From: Gemmata massiliana
GTDB taxonomy: Bacteria > Planctomycetota > Planctomycetia > Gemmatales > Gemmataceae
Direction of reading: 5' to 3'
Assembly (NCBI RefSeq): GCF_901538265.1
Contig: NZ_LR593886.1
Location: 8,515,738-8,579,737, forward strand
DNA length: 64,000 nucleotides
In this document: piece by piece, positions 1 through 8,647 of the stretch
How positions within the stretch are numbered: the stretch's first letter is position 1
Layout: each line of letters begins with the position of its first letter
Notes under the pieces: generated by a model
Databases searched by the model: none
The model's input: only the letters and a program-made list of their open reading frames with translations
What the model was told of the DNA's origin: nothing
Program-made: the position numbers and the translations under genes

Positions 1-605
1 ATGCCGCTCCCATCACCGGTGGAGAGGTAGAGAAAACCGTCCGGCCCGAACCGCATGCACCCGCCGTTGTGACCACCGGACGGCCACGTGAAGACCACTT
101 TTTCGCTCTTGGGATCGGCCGTCATCTTCTCGCGATCGGTCACGGTATAGCGCGAAATGCGCGTGCCGTCTGGCTTGTCACCGGCCGTGATGGACGACAC
201 GTAGAAGTAACCGTTCTCAGCGAATTTCGGGTGCAGAGCGAGTCCGTAGATCCCGCGTTTCACGTCGAGCACGAGCTTCTTCTCGGTCTTTGCAGAGTCC
301 ATATCGAACACGTAAAACTTGCCGGGCCGTTCCGCGAGTGCCCACAGTTTCTGGCCCGGCACCGCAGTCAGTTCGAGTGCCTCGTTGAAACTCAGTTTGG
401 GGTACGCCTTCACCATGACGAACGGGTCCGGCGGTTCTGGCGAGCCGGCAACTTTGGATGTTGTCCAGAGTTCCCGCTTCTCGATGCCGGTGGCCTTGCG
501 GACCGGTTCGGTTTCAGTCGGGCGCGCGGACGAACGCGGTCCGAGCACGAACGCACCGCCGATCAGCAACCCGGCTACGACTATCGCGCACGAGGTGACA
601 CGCAT
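1..605 (-). CDS. PQQ/glucose-sorbosone dehydrogenase-type protein, 3' part outside the window
   Basis: Reading the minus strand from ATG at 605 gives a hydrophobic N-terminal segment (about residues 4-21, a signal peptide or anchor), then about 180 residues that run off the window at position 1 with no stop. The visible sequence has the start of a six-bladed beta-propeller of the glucose/sorbosone dehydrogenase family: a strand around GIYGLALHPKF (the propeller GLA..HP element), then PSGGHNGGCMRFGPDGFLYL followed by STGDGS, the family's signature loop. Such proteins are periplasmic or membrane-bound quinoprotein-like oxidoreductases and in planctomycetes often carry a C-terminal cytochrome c domain, which cannot be checked here. 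The gene diverges from the riboswitch-controlled gene to its right. The family call is firm; substrate and cofactor are unknown. Confidence 0.8.
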   Translation of the reverse strand, partial: MRVTSCAIVVAGLLIGGAFVLGPRSSARPTETEPVRKATGIEKRELWTTSKVAGSPEPPDPFVMVKAYPKLSFNEALELTAVPGQKLWALAERPGKFYVFDMDSAKTEKKLVLDVKRGIYGLALHPKFAENGYFYVSSITAGDKPDGTRISRYTVTDREKMTADPKSEKVVFTWPSGGHNGGCMRFGPDGFLYLSTGDGSG

Positions 606-741
606 GAGGAGAATTCCTTGGGAGAGAAATGCGTGGCCACACTGTACCCGCCGGAGAAGTGCATTTCACGAACCTTAGTACGAATTTCCCGTTCCACCCC
701 GGCGCGCGTTGCCGCGCGGTTCGGGGTCGCTATGCTGTAAG

Positions 742-928
742 TTCGCCAGACGGGTTCCGCGGCGGGTGCTTCTGCTGCGGACGAAAAGGGAAGCCGGTGC
801 GATTCCGGCGCAGGGCCGCTGCTGTATTCGGCCAGAGATTCGCGCTCCCACGCCACTGCGGGCAACCGCGGGAAGGCTGCGCGAGACTCGCTAAGAGCCG
901 TGAGCCAGAAGACCTGCCCGTTGGCGAT
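742..928 (+). promoter_or_regulatory. Cobalamin (B12) riboswitch aptamer
   Basis: The conserved blocks of the Cobalamin riboswitch are present in order: AAAAGGGAAGCCGGTGCGAT at 784-803, then TCCGG and a GCTGCTGTA element in place of the usual GCxACTGT, CCACTGCGGG, GGGAAGGC, and the 3' core GAGCCGTGAGCCAGAAGACC followed by CTGCCC up to 919. A closing stem is formed by 743-754 with 917-927 (11 pairs and one bulge). The element lies in the leader of the DUF1559 gene starting at 1069, on the same strand, and is followed by a terminator-like hairpin. From the family one expects adenosyl- or methylcobalamin binding to turn the downstream gene off. The aptamer call rests on motif order and the closing stem; ligand class is not resolved. 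Confidence 0.85.
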
Positions 929-947
929 TCCAACGTTCGTGGCCCCG

Positions 948-980
948 GACCGGGCCGGTGAACGGGCCGGTCTCGTTTCT
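948..980 (+). terminator. Terminator-like hairpin of the riboswitch expression platform
   Basis: Positions 948-957 and 963-972 pair as a 10-bp G+C-rich stem with one G-G mismatch around a GTGAA loop. The stem is followed by TCGTTTCT, a short U-rich run. It sits 20 bases after the aptamer closing stem and about 90 bases before the gene start, where a transcriptional expression platform would be. The U-run is short, so termination efficiency is uncertain; a competing antiterminator was not identified. Confidence 0.5.
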
Positions 981-1068
981 CCGCTGCGCGCGCAGCAACC
1001 CGCCCGCTTCCACACGCTCGGTCCGCCCGAACGCACCACTCGCCCGACCCGGCGAGAAGGAGCGAACC

Positions 1069-1866
1069 GTGCATCTGTTCCGTTTCTGGGGGCACCGGTC
1101 CCCCACCCGTCGTGCGTTCACATTGATTGAGCTGCTGGTGGTGATCGCGATCATCGCGGTACTCATCGGACTACTCTTGCCCGCCGTGCAAAAGGTGCGA
1201 GCTGCGGCCACGCGGCTGAAGTGCCAGAACAGCCTGAAGCAGCTCGGGCTCGCGCTGCACAACCACGCCGAAACGAACGGCGGGAAGTTCACCGTGTCGT
1301 CGATGAAATCGGCCCCGACCATGACCTACACCGACTGGTACTGGTTCGGGCAGATCACGAACAACACCTCGACCCCGCGGGTCATGAATTCGAGTACCGG
1401 CATCCTGTCGCCGTATTTGGAGGGCAACCGCGCGATCGTGCAGTGCCCGATGTTCGCGCCGGAGCGGTTCGCGCTGCGGTTCGATATCCCGGTGGCGAGC
1501 TACGCCTACAACGACCAGTTCAGCGCCTCGAACGGGATCGCGGGCCAGGCGATCGTGGTCGTGAGCAACCGGCGCGGTACGTCCGCGACGATCGCGTTCG
1601 CGGACTCGGCGAACGTGCCCTACAGCGCGCCGTTCGACAAACTCACCGAGAACTGGTACCTGTCGGCCCCGTCCCAGGGGTTCCCGAACGTTCACTTCCG
1701 GCACGACGGGATCGCGAACGTGTGTTTCGCCGACGGGCACGTGGAGACGCGCCAGCCGACGATCAACGGCGCGCCGTCGTGGGAAGACCCGCTCGCGACC
1801 GCGCTCCGCAAGAAAGAAGTCGTCTGGGACATCGGCACCACCGACGTCGAGTTCGGGAAAGATTGA
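1069..1866 (+). CDS. DUF1559 pseudopilin-like protein under B12 riboswitch
   Basis: 265 residues. A type IV pilin-like N-terminus is visible ([20 protein letters not shown]: prepilin peptidase site before F, Glu at +5, hydrophobic helix), followed by the DUF1559 region and the C-terminal H-X9-DG signature ([12 protein letters not shown]). DUF1559 proteins are a large paralogous, probably cell-surface or periplasmic family typical of planctomycetes; their function is unknown. I chose GTG at 1069 because AAGGAG lies 6 bases upstream (1057-1062); the longer reading frame from GTG 958 would start inside the terminator hairpin and add a non-family N-terminus. Being downstream of a cobalamin riboswitch is unusual for this family and suggests a link to B12 status. 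Confidence 0.85.
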   Translation: MHLFRFWGHRSPTRRAFTLIELLVVIAIIAVLIGLLLPAVQKVRAAATRLKCQNSLKQLGLALHNHAETNGGKFTVSSMKSAPTMTYTDWYWFGQITNNTSTPRVMNSSTGILSPYLEGNRAIVQCPMFAPERFALRFDIPVASYAYNDQFSASNGIAGQAIVVVSNRRGTSATIAFADSANVPYSAPFDKLTENWYLSAPSQGFPNVHFRHDGIANVCFADGHVETRQPTINGAPSWEDPLATALRKKEVVWDIGTTDVEFGKD

Positions 1867-1921
1867 CGCCCCGCGAACCCGTCCGCGTCGGGTAGCATCC
1901 TGACACGGGCGGGTTCGCGCT

Positions 1922-1962
1922 CTTTCCTGGAGCGCGGGTATTTGACCCGCGCTCCAGGAAAG
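1922..1962 (+). terminator. Perfect 18-bp hairpin between DUF1559 gene and SGNH gene
   Basis: Positions 1922-1939 and 1945-1962 are perfectly complementary (18 bp, 5-base loop). It follows the DUF1559 stop by 55 bases and probably ends that transcript. There is no clear U-run after it. Its right arm ends in GGAAAG, and the AAAGGG ribosome-binding site of the next gene (1959-1964) is partly inside the stem, so it could also limit translation of the SGNH gene. An outer imperfect repeat (about 1869-1882 with 1907-1920) flanks it. Confidence 0.6.
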
Positions 1963-1970
1963 GGTCGGCC

Positions 1971-2655
1971 ATGAGTCACGTCGTTCTGCTCGGCGATTCC
2001 ATCTTCGATAACGCGCGATACGTACCCGACCGCCCGCCGGTCATCGAGCAAGTGCGCCGAGGACTGCCGCCGGACTGGAAGGCAACTCTTGTTGCAGTGG
2101 ACGGCCACACGGTCACGGGCATCGCGACGCAGTTACCGCGCGTTCCCGCCGACGCAACTCACCTCGTTGTGAGCGTTGGTGGGAACGACGCCCTATTAGC
2201 GAGTGGGCTACTGCGCGAACCGGCCGTCACCGTGGGCGACGCGCTCGCGACCGGTCGCGGAGTCGCTGAGTGAGTTCCGTGCGGCTTACACGACGATGCT
2301 GAAGAACGTGCGTGCGCTGGGGAAGCCAACGGCGATTTGTACCATTTACGACGCGATCCCCGTTCTGGGGGACGCCGAGCGTGCAGCACTTGCCGCGTTC
2401 AACGATGTGATCTCGCGCGCGGCTATTAGTGCGGGGCTCCCGCTCATCGATCTGCGTGTGACGTGTGCCCACGTCGACGACTACTCACCGATCTCGCCCA
2501 TCGAGCCGTCGGTCGTGGGCGGGGCCAAGATCGCCGACGCGATCTGTCGCATGGTCGCCGTCCACGATTTTCGGTCCGCGCACGGTCGTGTGGGTGTGAC
2601 CGCGGCTCACGCCGGGTCCGGGACCGCGGCGGCGAACGCCTTCGCGGTGTCGTAA
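1971..2655 (+). pseudogene. SGNH/GDSL-family hydrolase, broken by a frameshift
   Basis: Two overlapping frames make one SGNH hydrolase. The first (from ATG 1971) starts MSHVVLLGDSIFDN, with the GDS block and nucleophile serine, and continues through VVSVGGNDAL (block III with GND). It stops at 2273. The second frame, entered near 2240-2270, reads SLSEFRAAYTTMLKNVRALG and continues to YSPISPIEPSVVGGAKIADA, the C-terminal block of this subfamily. Moving from frame 0 to frame +1 implies one extra base (or two missing) around 2230-2275. The last about 30 residues of the second frame overlap the opposite-strand gene and are probably not original. Either a true pseudogene or a sequencing error; the family identification of both halves is good. 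Confidence 0.7.
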
Positions 2656-3044
2656 AATTCAAAAAACTCGACCGCCAAATCGTTGTGGAACCGCCAGCGG
2701 TTCACAATAGCGGACTCGGCCGCCTTTCCCGTCTTGCGGTTGCGGTACGCACAGCGCCCGAACACGACCACGCGATTCCCGTCGACGACGAACTCGTCAA
2801 ACGTGTAGTGAATCATTTCCCAGTCGGCCCGTAGCCCGGAGAAGTAGCCCCGAATGGTGTCTTTGCCCTTGCGCGGCACGGAGAACTCCATGCCCGGCGC
2901 CCCGTCCGCGATGGACCGCATCTCGATGTCGTCGGCCATGAGCGCGATCCACGTATCGTCGCTCGTGCCACGGGTATCGTGCCACGCCGTGTAAGCGCGG
3001 CGCAGTTTTTCGAGGAGCTCGGCACTGACAACGGTCTGACTCAT
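2607..3044 (-). CDS. SnoaL-like / NTF2-fold protein
   Basis: 145 residues, starting MSQTVVSAELLEKLRRAYTA at ATG 3044 with AGGAGA upstream; the frame is open further but only this start has a ribosome-binding site. The pattern is that of an NTF2-like SnoaL domain: an N-terminal helix, W.ALMADDIEMRS, a middle section GKDTIRGYFSGL, then strands VVVFGRCAYRN and FFEFYDTAKAF. Members are small polyketide cyclase-like or steroid isomerase-like enzymes, or non-catalytic binding proteins. The active-site residues cannot be assigned to a reaction from sequence alone. The 3' end overlaps the tail of the frameshifted SGNH frame on the other strand. Confidence 0.7.
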   Translation of the reverse strand: MSQTVVSAELLEKLRRAYTAWHDTRGTSDDTWIALMADDIEMRSIADGAPGMEFSVPRKGKDTIRGYFSGLRADWEMIHYTFDEFVVDGNRVVVFGRCAYRNRKTGKAAESAIVNRWRFHNDLAVEFFEFYDTAKAFAAAVPDPA

Positions 3045-3218
3045 GTTCGCGTCTCCTGAAATGACCCGCGCCCGATGGTATTGGCGCGAGAGGGCGTTCA
3101 GTTTAACTGCCGAACAAGTGTACCGCGAGGTGATAGTTCCCGAGACTCGAACGTTACGGTTCACACAGAAATCGGACCGAATCGCGATCCGCGCTGCGTT
3201 TCTGCGTGCAGCGCACCG

Positions 3219-3255
3219 AAAAATGACAGAGGGCGGGGAATCGTCCCCGCCCTCT
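3219..3255 (-). terminator. Rho-independent terminator of the 1711-residue gene
   Basis: A perfect 12-bp stem (3228-3239 with 3244-3255, loop ATCG) lies 17 bases past the stop of the large minus-strand gene. Read on the minus strand it is followed within a few bases by five U residues (A-run 3219-3223 on the plus strand). Confidence 0.75.
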
Positions 3256-3272
3256 TCAGAAATCACTGACAA

Positions 3273-6200
3273 CTAGTGGTCGTGACCGGTGCCGAAGAGC
3301 TTACTCTTCGGATCGGCCCGGCCCCAAACGTAGGCGAGCAGGTCGAGGACTTCGTCGCGCGAGAGCTTGTCGAGCAGCCCCTTCGACATCATCGATGTGG
3401 GGGCCTTCTTCTGCTCGGCGATGTCCGCGCGCTTGATCTCCCGCGGCTTCGCGCTCGCCAACGGGTTCTCGATGATCTTCACGACCCCGTCCTTCTCCTC
3501 CACGATCATCCCGAGAATCACTTTGTCGTCGGTCAGCACGAAGCGGTACGCGGCATACTTGTCATCGATCTTCTTCGCGGGGTCGAGGACGTGTTCGAGC
3601 ACATCGACACCGTTCTTGAACACCTTCGGATCGAGCTTCATAAGGTCCGGGCCGAACTCGGTGCCCTGCCCGCCGAACTTGTGGCACGCGATGCACGTGC
3701 CGACCGTAAACATCTGCTTGCCGTTCGCGAAGCTCCGCCCGCCCTTCATCTCCATTTCCTTCACCGCATCGGCCAGCTCTTCGAGCTTCCACTCGGTGCG
3801 CGGGCGGTTGAACTTCAGCAGATCGTCCTTCACGGAGAGCGGGTTCTTCGCGAGGTACGCTTCCGGGTTCTCTTGGTAAGCTTCGAGGTCGGCCACTACG
3901 TAGAGCGCCCCGTGCATCCGGCGCCAGTGGCCCGGATAGGTGCAGACATAGGGGTAGATCCCCGGCTCTTTGGGCGCTGTGAACTTCAACTGCTCGGACT
4001 GCCGCGTTTGGAGCAGCTTGCTCTTCAGGAGCACGGCCCCAGCGGGCATGCTGGGAACGTACTGAGCCGCGGCCGCACCCGGTTCGAGCGCGAACGCCTC
4101 GGCCGCGTTGCCGACCTTTTCGAGGTTACCCGGCGCCACGATCACAAAGTTGTGCGGCATGATGTCGGTGTTCTCGAACGCGAACTCCACCGGCTTCCCG
4201 GCCTGCACGATGATGCGCTCCTTGTCGAAGCTCATCTGATCGAACAGTGTGCCGACGCGGATCACGCGGACGCCGATGTCGGCCAGTTCCTTGCGCGCGG
4301 CCTTCGCTTCGGCCGGGGCGAGGAGCCCCGCGAGCCCCTCACCGAGTTGCATGAAGTCCAGCGCGACGGTCGAGGTCCGCTCCGCGACCGGCACCGAGCG
4401 GATGAACTTCATCACCGTATCGAGCGTGGCCTTCGCATCGTCCTTCGGCCAGTCGCGGGCCGGGATGCGCAGGAGCGCTTGCACCGCGGGTTCACGGTCG
4501 TTCTCTTCGGTGAGGTACTTCGCAATCCCCTTGAAGGCGTCCGCCTCTTGCCCGCGCACGGTCGCGAGCGCGAACATCGCGGACCGCCGGATCACGCGCT
4601 CCGGCGCGCCGGTACCGACTTTGATCTCGGCCTTCTCCTTCGGTGCCGGGTTCTTCAGCGCCTCGAATACGGGCTTCTTGTCCGCACCGAGCACGCGCAC
4701 GTTGAAGTTGGCCAGCCGGTCCCCGAACGCGCCGTCGGTGCGGTTCCACACCACGATCTTCTCGATCGACACCACCCGCCCGAGGTCGACCTCCCACCAC
4801 GGGTTCACGGTCCCCTCTCGGGTGTGGGTCGACGCGCCGTCGCTGTACGCGCCGTTGGTCTTGCCATCAATGGCCCGGATCGCGGGGCCGTCGTAGGCGG
4901 TGCTGCTCTGGGTCGCCTTCCCGCGAGGGGCCACGTTCACGTTGTCGCTGAACACTTGCACTTCGGCGAGCGTGAGCGTGCGCTGCGGGCCGGGCAGTTC
5001 AATACGCACGAACCGCCCGCTGACGCTCTTCCCGCCCTCCACGGTCTTCGCGAGGTCCGGCGGCAGCCCGTCGAGCAGTGCCTTGACCTTCGGGTACAGC
5101 GCGGCGCGGGCGGCCGGGTCGCGCACCATCGGCACCGCAGAGATGTAGTCCTTCAGCGCCGCGACCGATTTGGTCGCGAGCGCCCACGACTTCTCGATAT
5201 CGCCGTCCGCGGCAATGAGCGCTGTGTACCCCATTTGCCGCGTTTCGAGGGCGCGGCCCTTCGTGGCCAGGGCCTCAAGGTCGCCCCGAGCGGCCACGAG
5301 TTCGGCTTGCGGGCGTCCGGAGAGCAACCGAGCCAGGTCGAACGCGACGCTTTCCTCCGTAACCGCGGCCTCGTCGTGTTGCCGGATCGCGCTCACGAGG
5401 AGCGCGAGTTCCGACCGATTCTCCTGTTTCGCAAGCGCAGTTAAAGCTTCGCGGCGGAACTCATCCCGCACCCCCGGCCGGAACAGCAGTTCCAGGTAAA
5501 CGGCCGAAGTACGCTCCATCTTCAGCAGGTCGTCGGTGGTGACCGACTTCAGGAAGTACCGCGCGCCCGCGGCCGTGGTGAACTTGATTGGGCGCTTCTC
5601 CGCGATCGCCTGGCGCACGATCGGGTCAAGCGCCCGCATCGTCTCCCGCGCGACGTGGGCAACGAACAGGTCCGTGGGCTTGTCCTGCGCGACGAAGACG
5701 ACCTCGGCCGCTTCGGGCACGGTGAAGAAGCTCGCGGCCCGGACCGCTTCCATCCGCACGCGCGGGTGTTCGTCGGCGGCCAGTTGTTTCAGCATCTCGA
5801 GCGAATTGGGCACGCGGTCGCGCCACTCGCACAGCACCCGCACCGCAGCAGCGCGGGCGCGGAAGTCCTTCGCCGCGAGCATCATCTTGAGCAAATCGAC
5901 ATCGACGACGTTGTGGTACTGGTGGACCCACAGCGCTTCGAGGATGTGGTGCGTCGGGTCCGCGCCGCCCCAAGGCTGGCCGGCCCACTTCTTCGCCGCG
6001 GCGACCACCTCTTCGGTCTTGCGGGCGCCGAGTTCGATCTTCACCCGATAGCGCACGCGGTCTTCCGGGTGTTCGAGCAACTTCATCAGAGCCTCGGTGC
6101 TCTCGCCCGCGATCTTGGGCGACTGCGAGAGCGCCCGGCCGTCGTAGGTGACCTTGTAGATGCGCCCCTTCGTGCGGTCGCGGCTGGGGTCGCGGAGGTT

Positions 6201-8408
6201 GTGCTGCATGTGCCCGATGATCGGGTTCTGCCAGTCGATGAAATACAGCGCGCCGTCCGGGCCGGTCTTCGCGTCCACGGGCCGGAAGTTCGGATCGCTG
6301 CTCGTGAGGATCGGCTCCTGTTCCTGACCCGAGAGGCTCCCCCCGAAGTCCGAGAGGCGGTAGCGCAGAATGCCCTGCACCCCGATGCAGTTCGTGACGA
6401 TCAGGTTCCCGTCCCATTCCGACGGGAAGTGCTGACTGGAAAGAACCTCGATACCACCGCACGGCCGCGTGCGCTGCTGGTACACTTGCGGCGGGGTGAC
6501 GTGCTTGCCGGTCGGGTACCCGTTCAAGTTCGGACCGGGCAAGTAGCCGCTGAACAGCGGGGCGTGGTACGGCTGGGCGCCGGTCCCGTCCACCACAATG
6601 TCCTGCCCCCAGTGGTCGAAGACGTGCCCGTGCGGGTTGGCGAAGCTGTGCGTGACGTACACGTCGAGCTTCTGCGTGCGCGGTTCGTAGCGGAACACCC
6701 CGCCGTCGCCCAGGCGCTTGCACCGACCGTAGGGGTCTTCGATCTGCGAGCGGTGAAACGTGCCCTCCTGCCAGTACAGCGCACCGCCCGGATCGAGCAC
6801 GAAGCTGTTCGCGGTGTGGTGCGTGTCGGCGGTGTCGAGCCCGTGGAGGACGCGCTCGCGAATGTCGGCCTTGTCACCGCCCTTCGAGTCCTTCAGGAAG
6901 ACGAGGTCCGGCGCCTGCGCCACGAGCACGCCGCCGTTGTAGAACTCGAACCCGGTCGGGTTCTGCAACCCGTCGGCGAACGTGATCATCTTGTCGGCCT
7001 TGCCGTCGCCGTCGGTGTCTTCAAAAATCAAAAGCTTGTCGTTGTACGGTTCACCCGGCTTCCAGTGCGGGTAGCTCGGCCACACCGCGACCCACAGCCG
7101 CCCCTTCGCGTCCCACGCCATTTGCACGGGCTTCGCGAGTTCCGGCCACTTCTCCTCGCTCGCGAACAGACTGACCTTCAGCCCCGTGCCGATCTTCATC
7201 TTCGTGATCGCGTCCTCGCCGGTGAGGAACAGGTGCGTGCCGTTCGGCCCCGCGCCGGGCTTGTTCGTCGTGACCGGCACGGACTTCGGCACGTTGCTGT
7301 CGTCCGGCTTCGCGTCCTGGCCCTTCGCGACCTCCCAGATGACCTTGTCGCGGTTCGTCGTCATGATGTCGAGCGTTTCCAGCTCCTTCTGTACGACCTC
7401 GTAGTTGGTCTGCTTGCCGACGAACTGGAGCCACGCGCGGCCGCCGTAAGTGGAGTACCCGTCGGTCACGCGGTACCGCTGGTACCAGTGGAACGCTTTG
7501 TCCTGCACCACGGGGCGGATTTTCGCCATGAGGTTTTCGTCCGGCGGTACGTACTGCCCGCCCACCGGGTGGATGACGTTGTCAATCACCTCGGCGAGCT
7601 TGCGGTGCCCCTCTTCCGTCAGGTGAACGCCGTTGATCGTGAGCGGCTTCCCACCGTTCTTGACGCTCTCGTACCTGACTTTCATCGGGTTGTAGAGATC
7701 GACGAACGACGCGCCGTTCGCTTGCGCGACCTCGCGCATCGCCTGCGTGTACAGTTCGATGTTCTTGTTGGTGCTCGCGACGGCCGCCCCCGTCAGCAGA
7801 TTCGGCGACTTGTGGTCCTCGAACGGGATCGGCGAGAACAGCGTGAGCCGCGGGGCCGACTTCCCGTTGTACTTTTGGGAGAGGGTGTGCTTGATGAACG
7901 CCGCAAGTTCGGTCTTGAACTTGGGCAGCCCGGCCTCGCCCGCGAACGACTCGTTGTAGCCGAAAAACGCGAAGATCGCGTCGGGCTTCGTGTTCGCCTT
8001 CTCGAAACGGTTCGGGTTCACGACGCTCTTATCCGCGACCAGTTCCGGCTTCGGAACCGGGGCGCTGGCGCTGAGCCACTGGTCCGGTGTACCGAACGCC
8101 TCGGACCGGATCCGCAGGCTCACCTCGTCGCCCGAGAACCCGAGGTTCCGGATCGTGAGGTCGTGTTTCGGGAAGCGCGCGTAGAGGAACGTTTCGACCC
8201 AACCGTCGTGCTGCATCCGATCGGCAAGCGTGTTGCCGATGATGCAGACGTGATCGCCCTGTTCCAGTTTGAGTTCACCGGGCGGCAGCTCGCCCGGTTG
8301 TGCAGCAACAGTTCTGGTAGGGGGGGCTGGGGGAGCGAGTACAGCGAGCAGCGCGGCGGCCGACCCCAGCAATAGGCCGACGGAGAGGAGAGAGCGCCCG
8401 GCGGGCAT
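3273..8408 (-). CDS. Giant SGNH / PQQ-propeller / HEAT / discoidin / cupredoxin / cytochrome c protein
   Basis: 1711 residues, exported by an N-terminal signal peptide (about 1-36). Domains in order: SGNH hydrolase-like (about 50-280; GNTL replaces GDSL, with FFGYNESF and GVHLTEEGH), membrane-bound-dehydrogenase beta-propeller of the PVC type (about 400-760; HTANSFVLDPGG, FANPHGHVFDHWG), HEAT-like repeats (about 770-1100), an F5/8 type C discoidin domain (ATQSSTAYDG, NPWWEVDLG), a cupredoxin with all four type-1 copper ligands (MPHN, YVCTYPGHWRRMHG) around 1380-1500, and a planctomycete cytochrome c with haem motif CIACH near 1572. Probably a periplasmic electron-transfer oxidoreductase acting on carbohydrate; substrate unknown. 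Start chosen at ATG 8408 with CCGGAGA upstream and a signal peptide. Probably last gene of the minus-strand run that begins with the CobW gene. Confidence 0.9.
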   Translation of the reverse strand: MPAGRSLLSVGLLLGSAAALLAVLAPPAPPTRTVAAQPGELPPGELKLEQGDHVCIIGNTLADRMQHDGWVETFLYARFPKHDLTIRNLGFSGDEVSLRIRSEAFGTPDQWLSASAPVPKPELVADKSVVNPNRFEKANTKPDAIFAFFGYNESFAGEAGLPKFKTELAAFIKHTLSQKYNGKSAPRLTLFSPIPFEDHKSPNLLTGAAVASTNKNIELYTQAMREVAQANGASFVDLYNPMKVRYESVKNGGKPLTINGVHLTEEGHRKLAEVIDNVIHPVGGQYVPPDENLMAKIRPVVQDKAFHWYQRYRVTDGYSTYGGRAWLQFVGKQTNYEVVQKELETLDIMTTNRDKVIWEVAKGQDAKPDDSNVPKSVPVTTNKPGAGPNGTHLFLTGEDAITKMKIGTGLKVSLFASEEKWPELAKPVQMAWDAKGRLWVAVWPSYPHWKPGEPYNDKLLIFEDTDGDGKADKMITFADGLQNPTGFEFYNGGVLVAQAPDLVFLKDSKGGDKADIRERVLHGLDTADTHHTANSFVLDPGGALYWQEGTFHRSQIEDPYGRCKRLGDGGVFRYEPRTQKLDVYVTHSFANPHGHVFDHWGQDIVVDGTGAQPYHAPLFSGYLPGPNLNGYPTGKHVTPPQVYQQRTRPCGGIEVLSSQHFPSEWDGNLIVTNCIGVQGILRYRLSDFGGSLSGQEQEPILTSSDPNFRPVDAKTGPDGALYFIDWQNPIIGHMQHNLRDPSRDRTKGRIYKVTYDGRALSQSPKIAGESTEALMKLLEHPEDRVRYRVKIELGARKTEEVVAAAKKWAGQPWGGADPTHHILEALWVHQYHNVVDVDLLKMMLAAKDFRARAAAVRVLCEWRDRVPNSLEMLKQLAADEHPRVRMEAVRAASFFTVPEAAEVVFVAQDKPTDLFVAHVARETMRALDPIVRQAIAEKRPIKFTTAAGARYFLKSVTTDDLLKMERTSAVYLELLFRPGVRDEFRREALTALAKQENRSELALLVSAIRQHDEAAVTEESVAFDLARLLSGRPQAELVAARGDLEALATKGRALETRQMGYTALIAADGDIEKSWALATKSVAALKDYISAVPMVRDPAARAALYPKVKALLDGLPPDLAKTVEGGKSVSGRFVRIELPGPQRTLTLAEVQVFSDNVNVAPRGKATQSSTAYDGPAIRAIDGKTNGAYSDGASTHTREGTVNPWWEVDLGRVVSIEKIVVWNRTDGAFGDRLANFNVRVLGADKKPVFEALKNPAPKEKAEIKVGTGAPERVIRRSAMFALATVRGQEADAFKGIAKYLTEENDREPAVQALLRIPARDWPKDDAKATLDTVMKFIRSVPVAERTSTVALDFMQLGEGLAGLLAPAEAKAARKELADIGVRVIRVGTLFDQMSFDKERIIVQAGKPVEFAFENTDIMPHNFVIVAPGNLEKVGNAAEAFALEPGAAAAQYVPSMPAGAVLLKSKLLQTRQSEQLKFTAPKEPGIYPYVCTYPGHWRRMHGALYVVADLEAYQENPEAYLAKNPLSVKDDLLKFNRPRTEWKLEELADAVKEMEMKGGRSFANGKQMFTVGTCIACHKFGGQGTEFGPDLMKLDPKVFKNGVDVLEHVLDPAKKIDDKYAAYRFVLTDDKVILGMIVEEKDGVVKIIENPLASAKPREIKRADIAEQKKAPTSMMSKGLLDKLSRDEVLDLLAYVWGRADPKSKLFGTGHDH

Positions 8409-8422
8409 AGAGGTCTCCGGAA

Positions 8423-8647
8423 TTAAGTGCGCGGGAGCGGGCGGGTGTGCATCAGTGTTGTACCGGACACACCGCACAAGGGAAACGGGAGGCGGGTGAC
8501 ACTGCGTTCCACGGCCGCCCGCCGACGCTTGCACGCCTCGAACGCCCGCGTGTACGCTTCGGCCTTGCCCTTTGCGCAAATCCCGTGCCCAATTGCACCG
8601 AGCGTAACGACGATTCCGAAGAGGGGGAAGATGAATTTGGCGATCAC
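8423..8647 (-). CDS. Small predicted membrane protein
   Basis: 74 residues from GTG 8647. One strongly hydrophobic segment near the N-terminus (IAKFIFPLFGIVVTLGAIGH) followed by a basic tail with several Arg/Lys. No family recognised. The GTG start overlaps the TGA stop of the upstream SHOCT gene (GTGA), which suggests translational coupling and supports both genes being real. It ends 15 bases before the start of the giant cytochrome gene. Confidence 0.45.
   Translation of the reverse strand: MIAKFIFPLFGIVVTLGAIGHGICAKGKAEAYTRAFEACKRRRAAVERSVTRLPFPLCGVSGTTLMHTRPLPRT

Noticed and set aside
958-1068. N-terminal extension of the first DUF1559 gene from GTG 958
   Set aside because: It starts in the loop of the terminator hairpin, has no family similarity, and a better start with AAGGAG exists at 1069.
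3276-5444. 722-residue open frame on the plus strand
   Set aside because: Also antisense to the giant gene; composition is the same kind of shadow, and no ribosome-binding site or domain is visible.
5655-8375. 906-residue open frame on the plus strand
   Set aside because: Antisense to the giant cytochrome gene. It is rich in Arg, Val and His with no family motif, as expected for the mirror frame of a G+C-rich gene.
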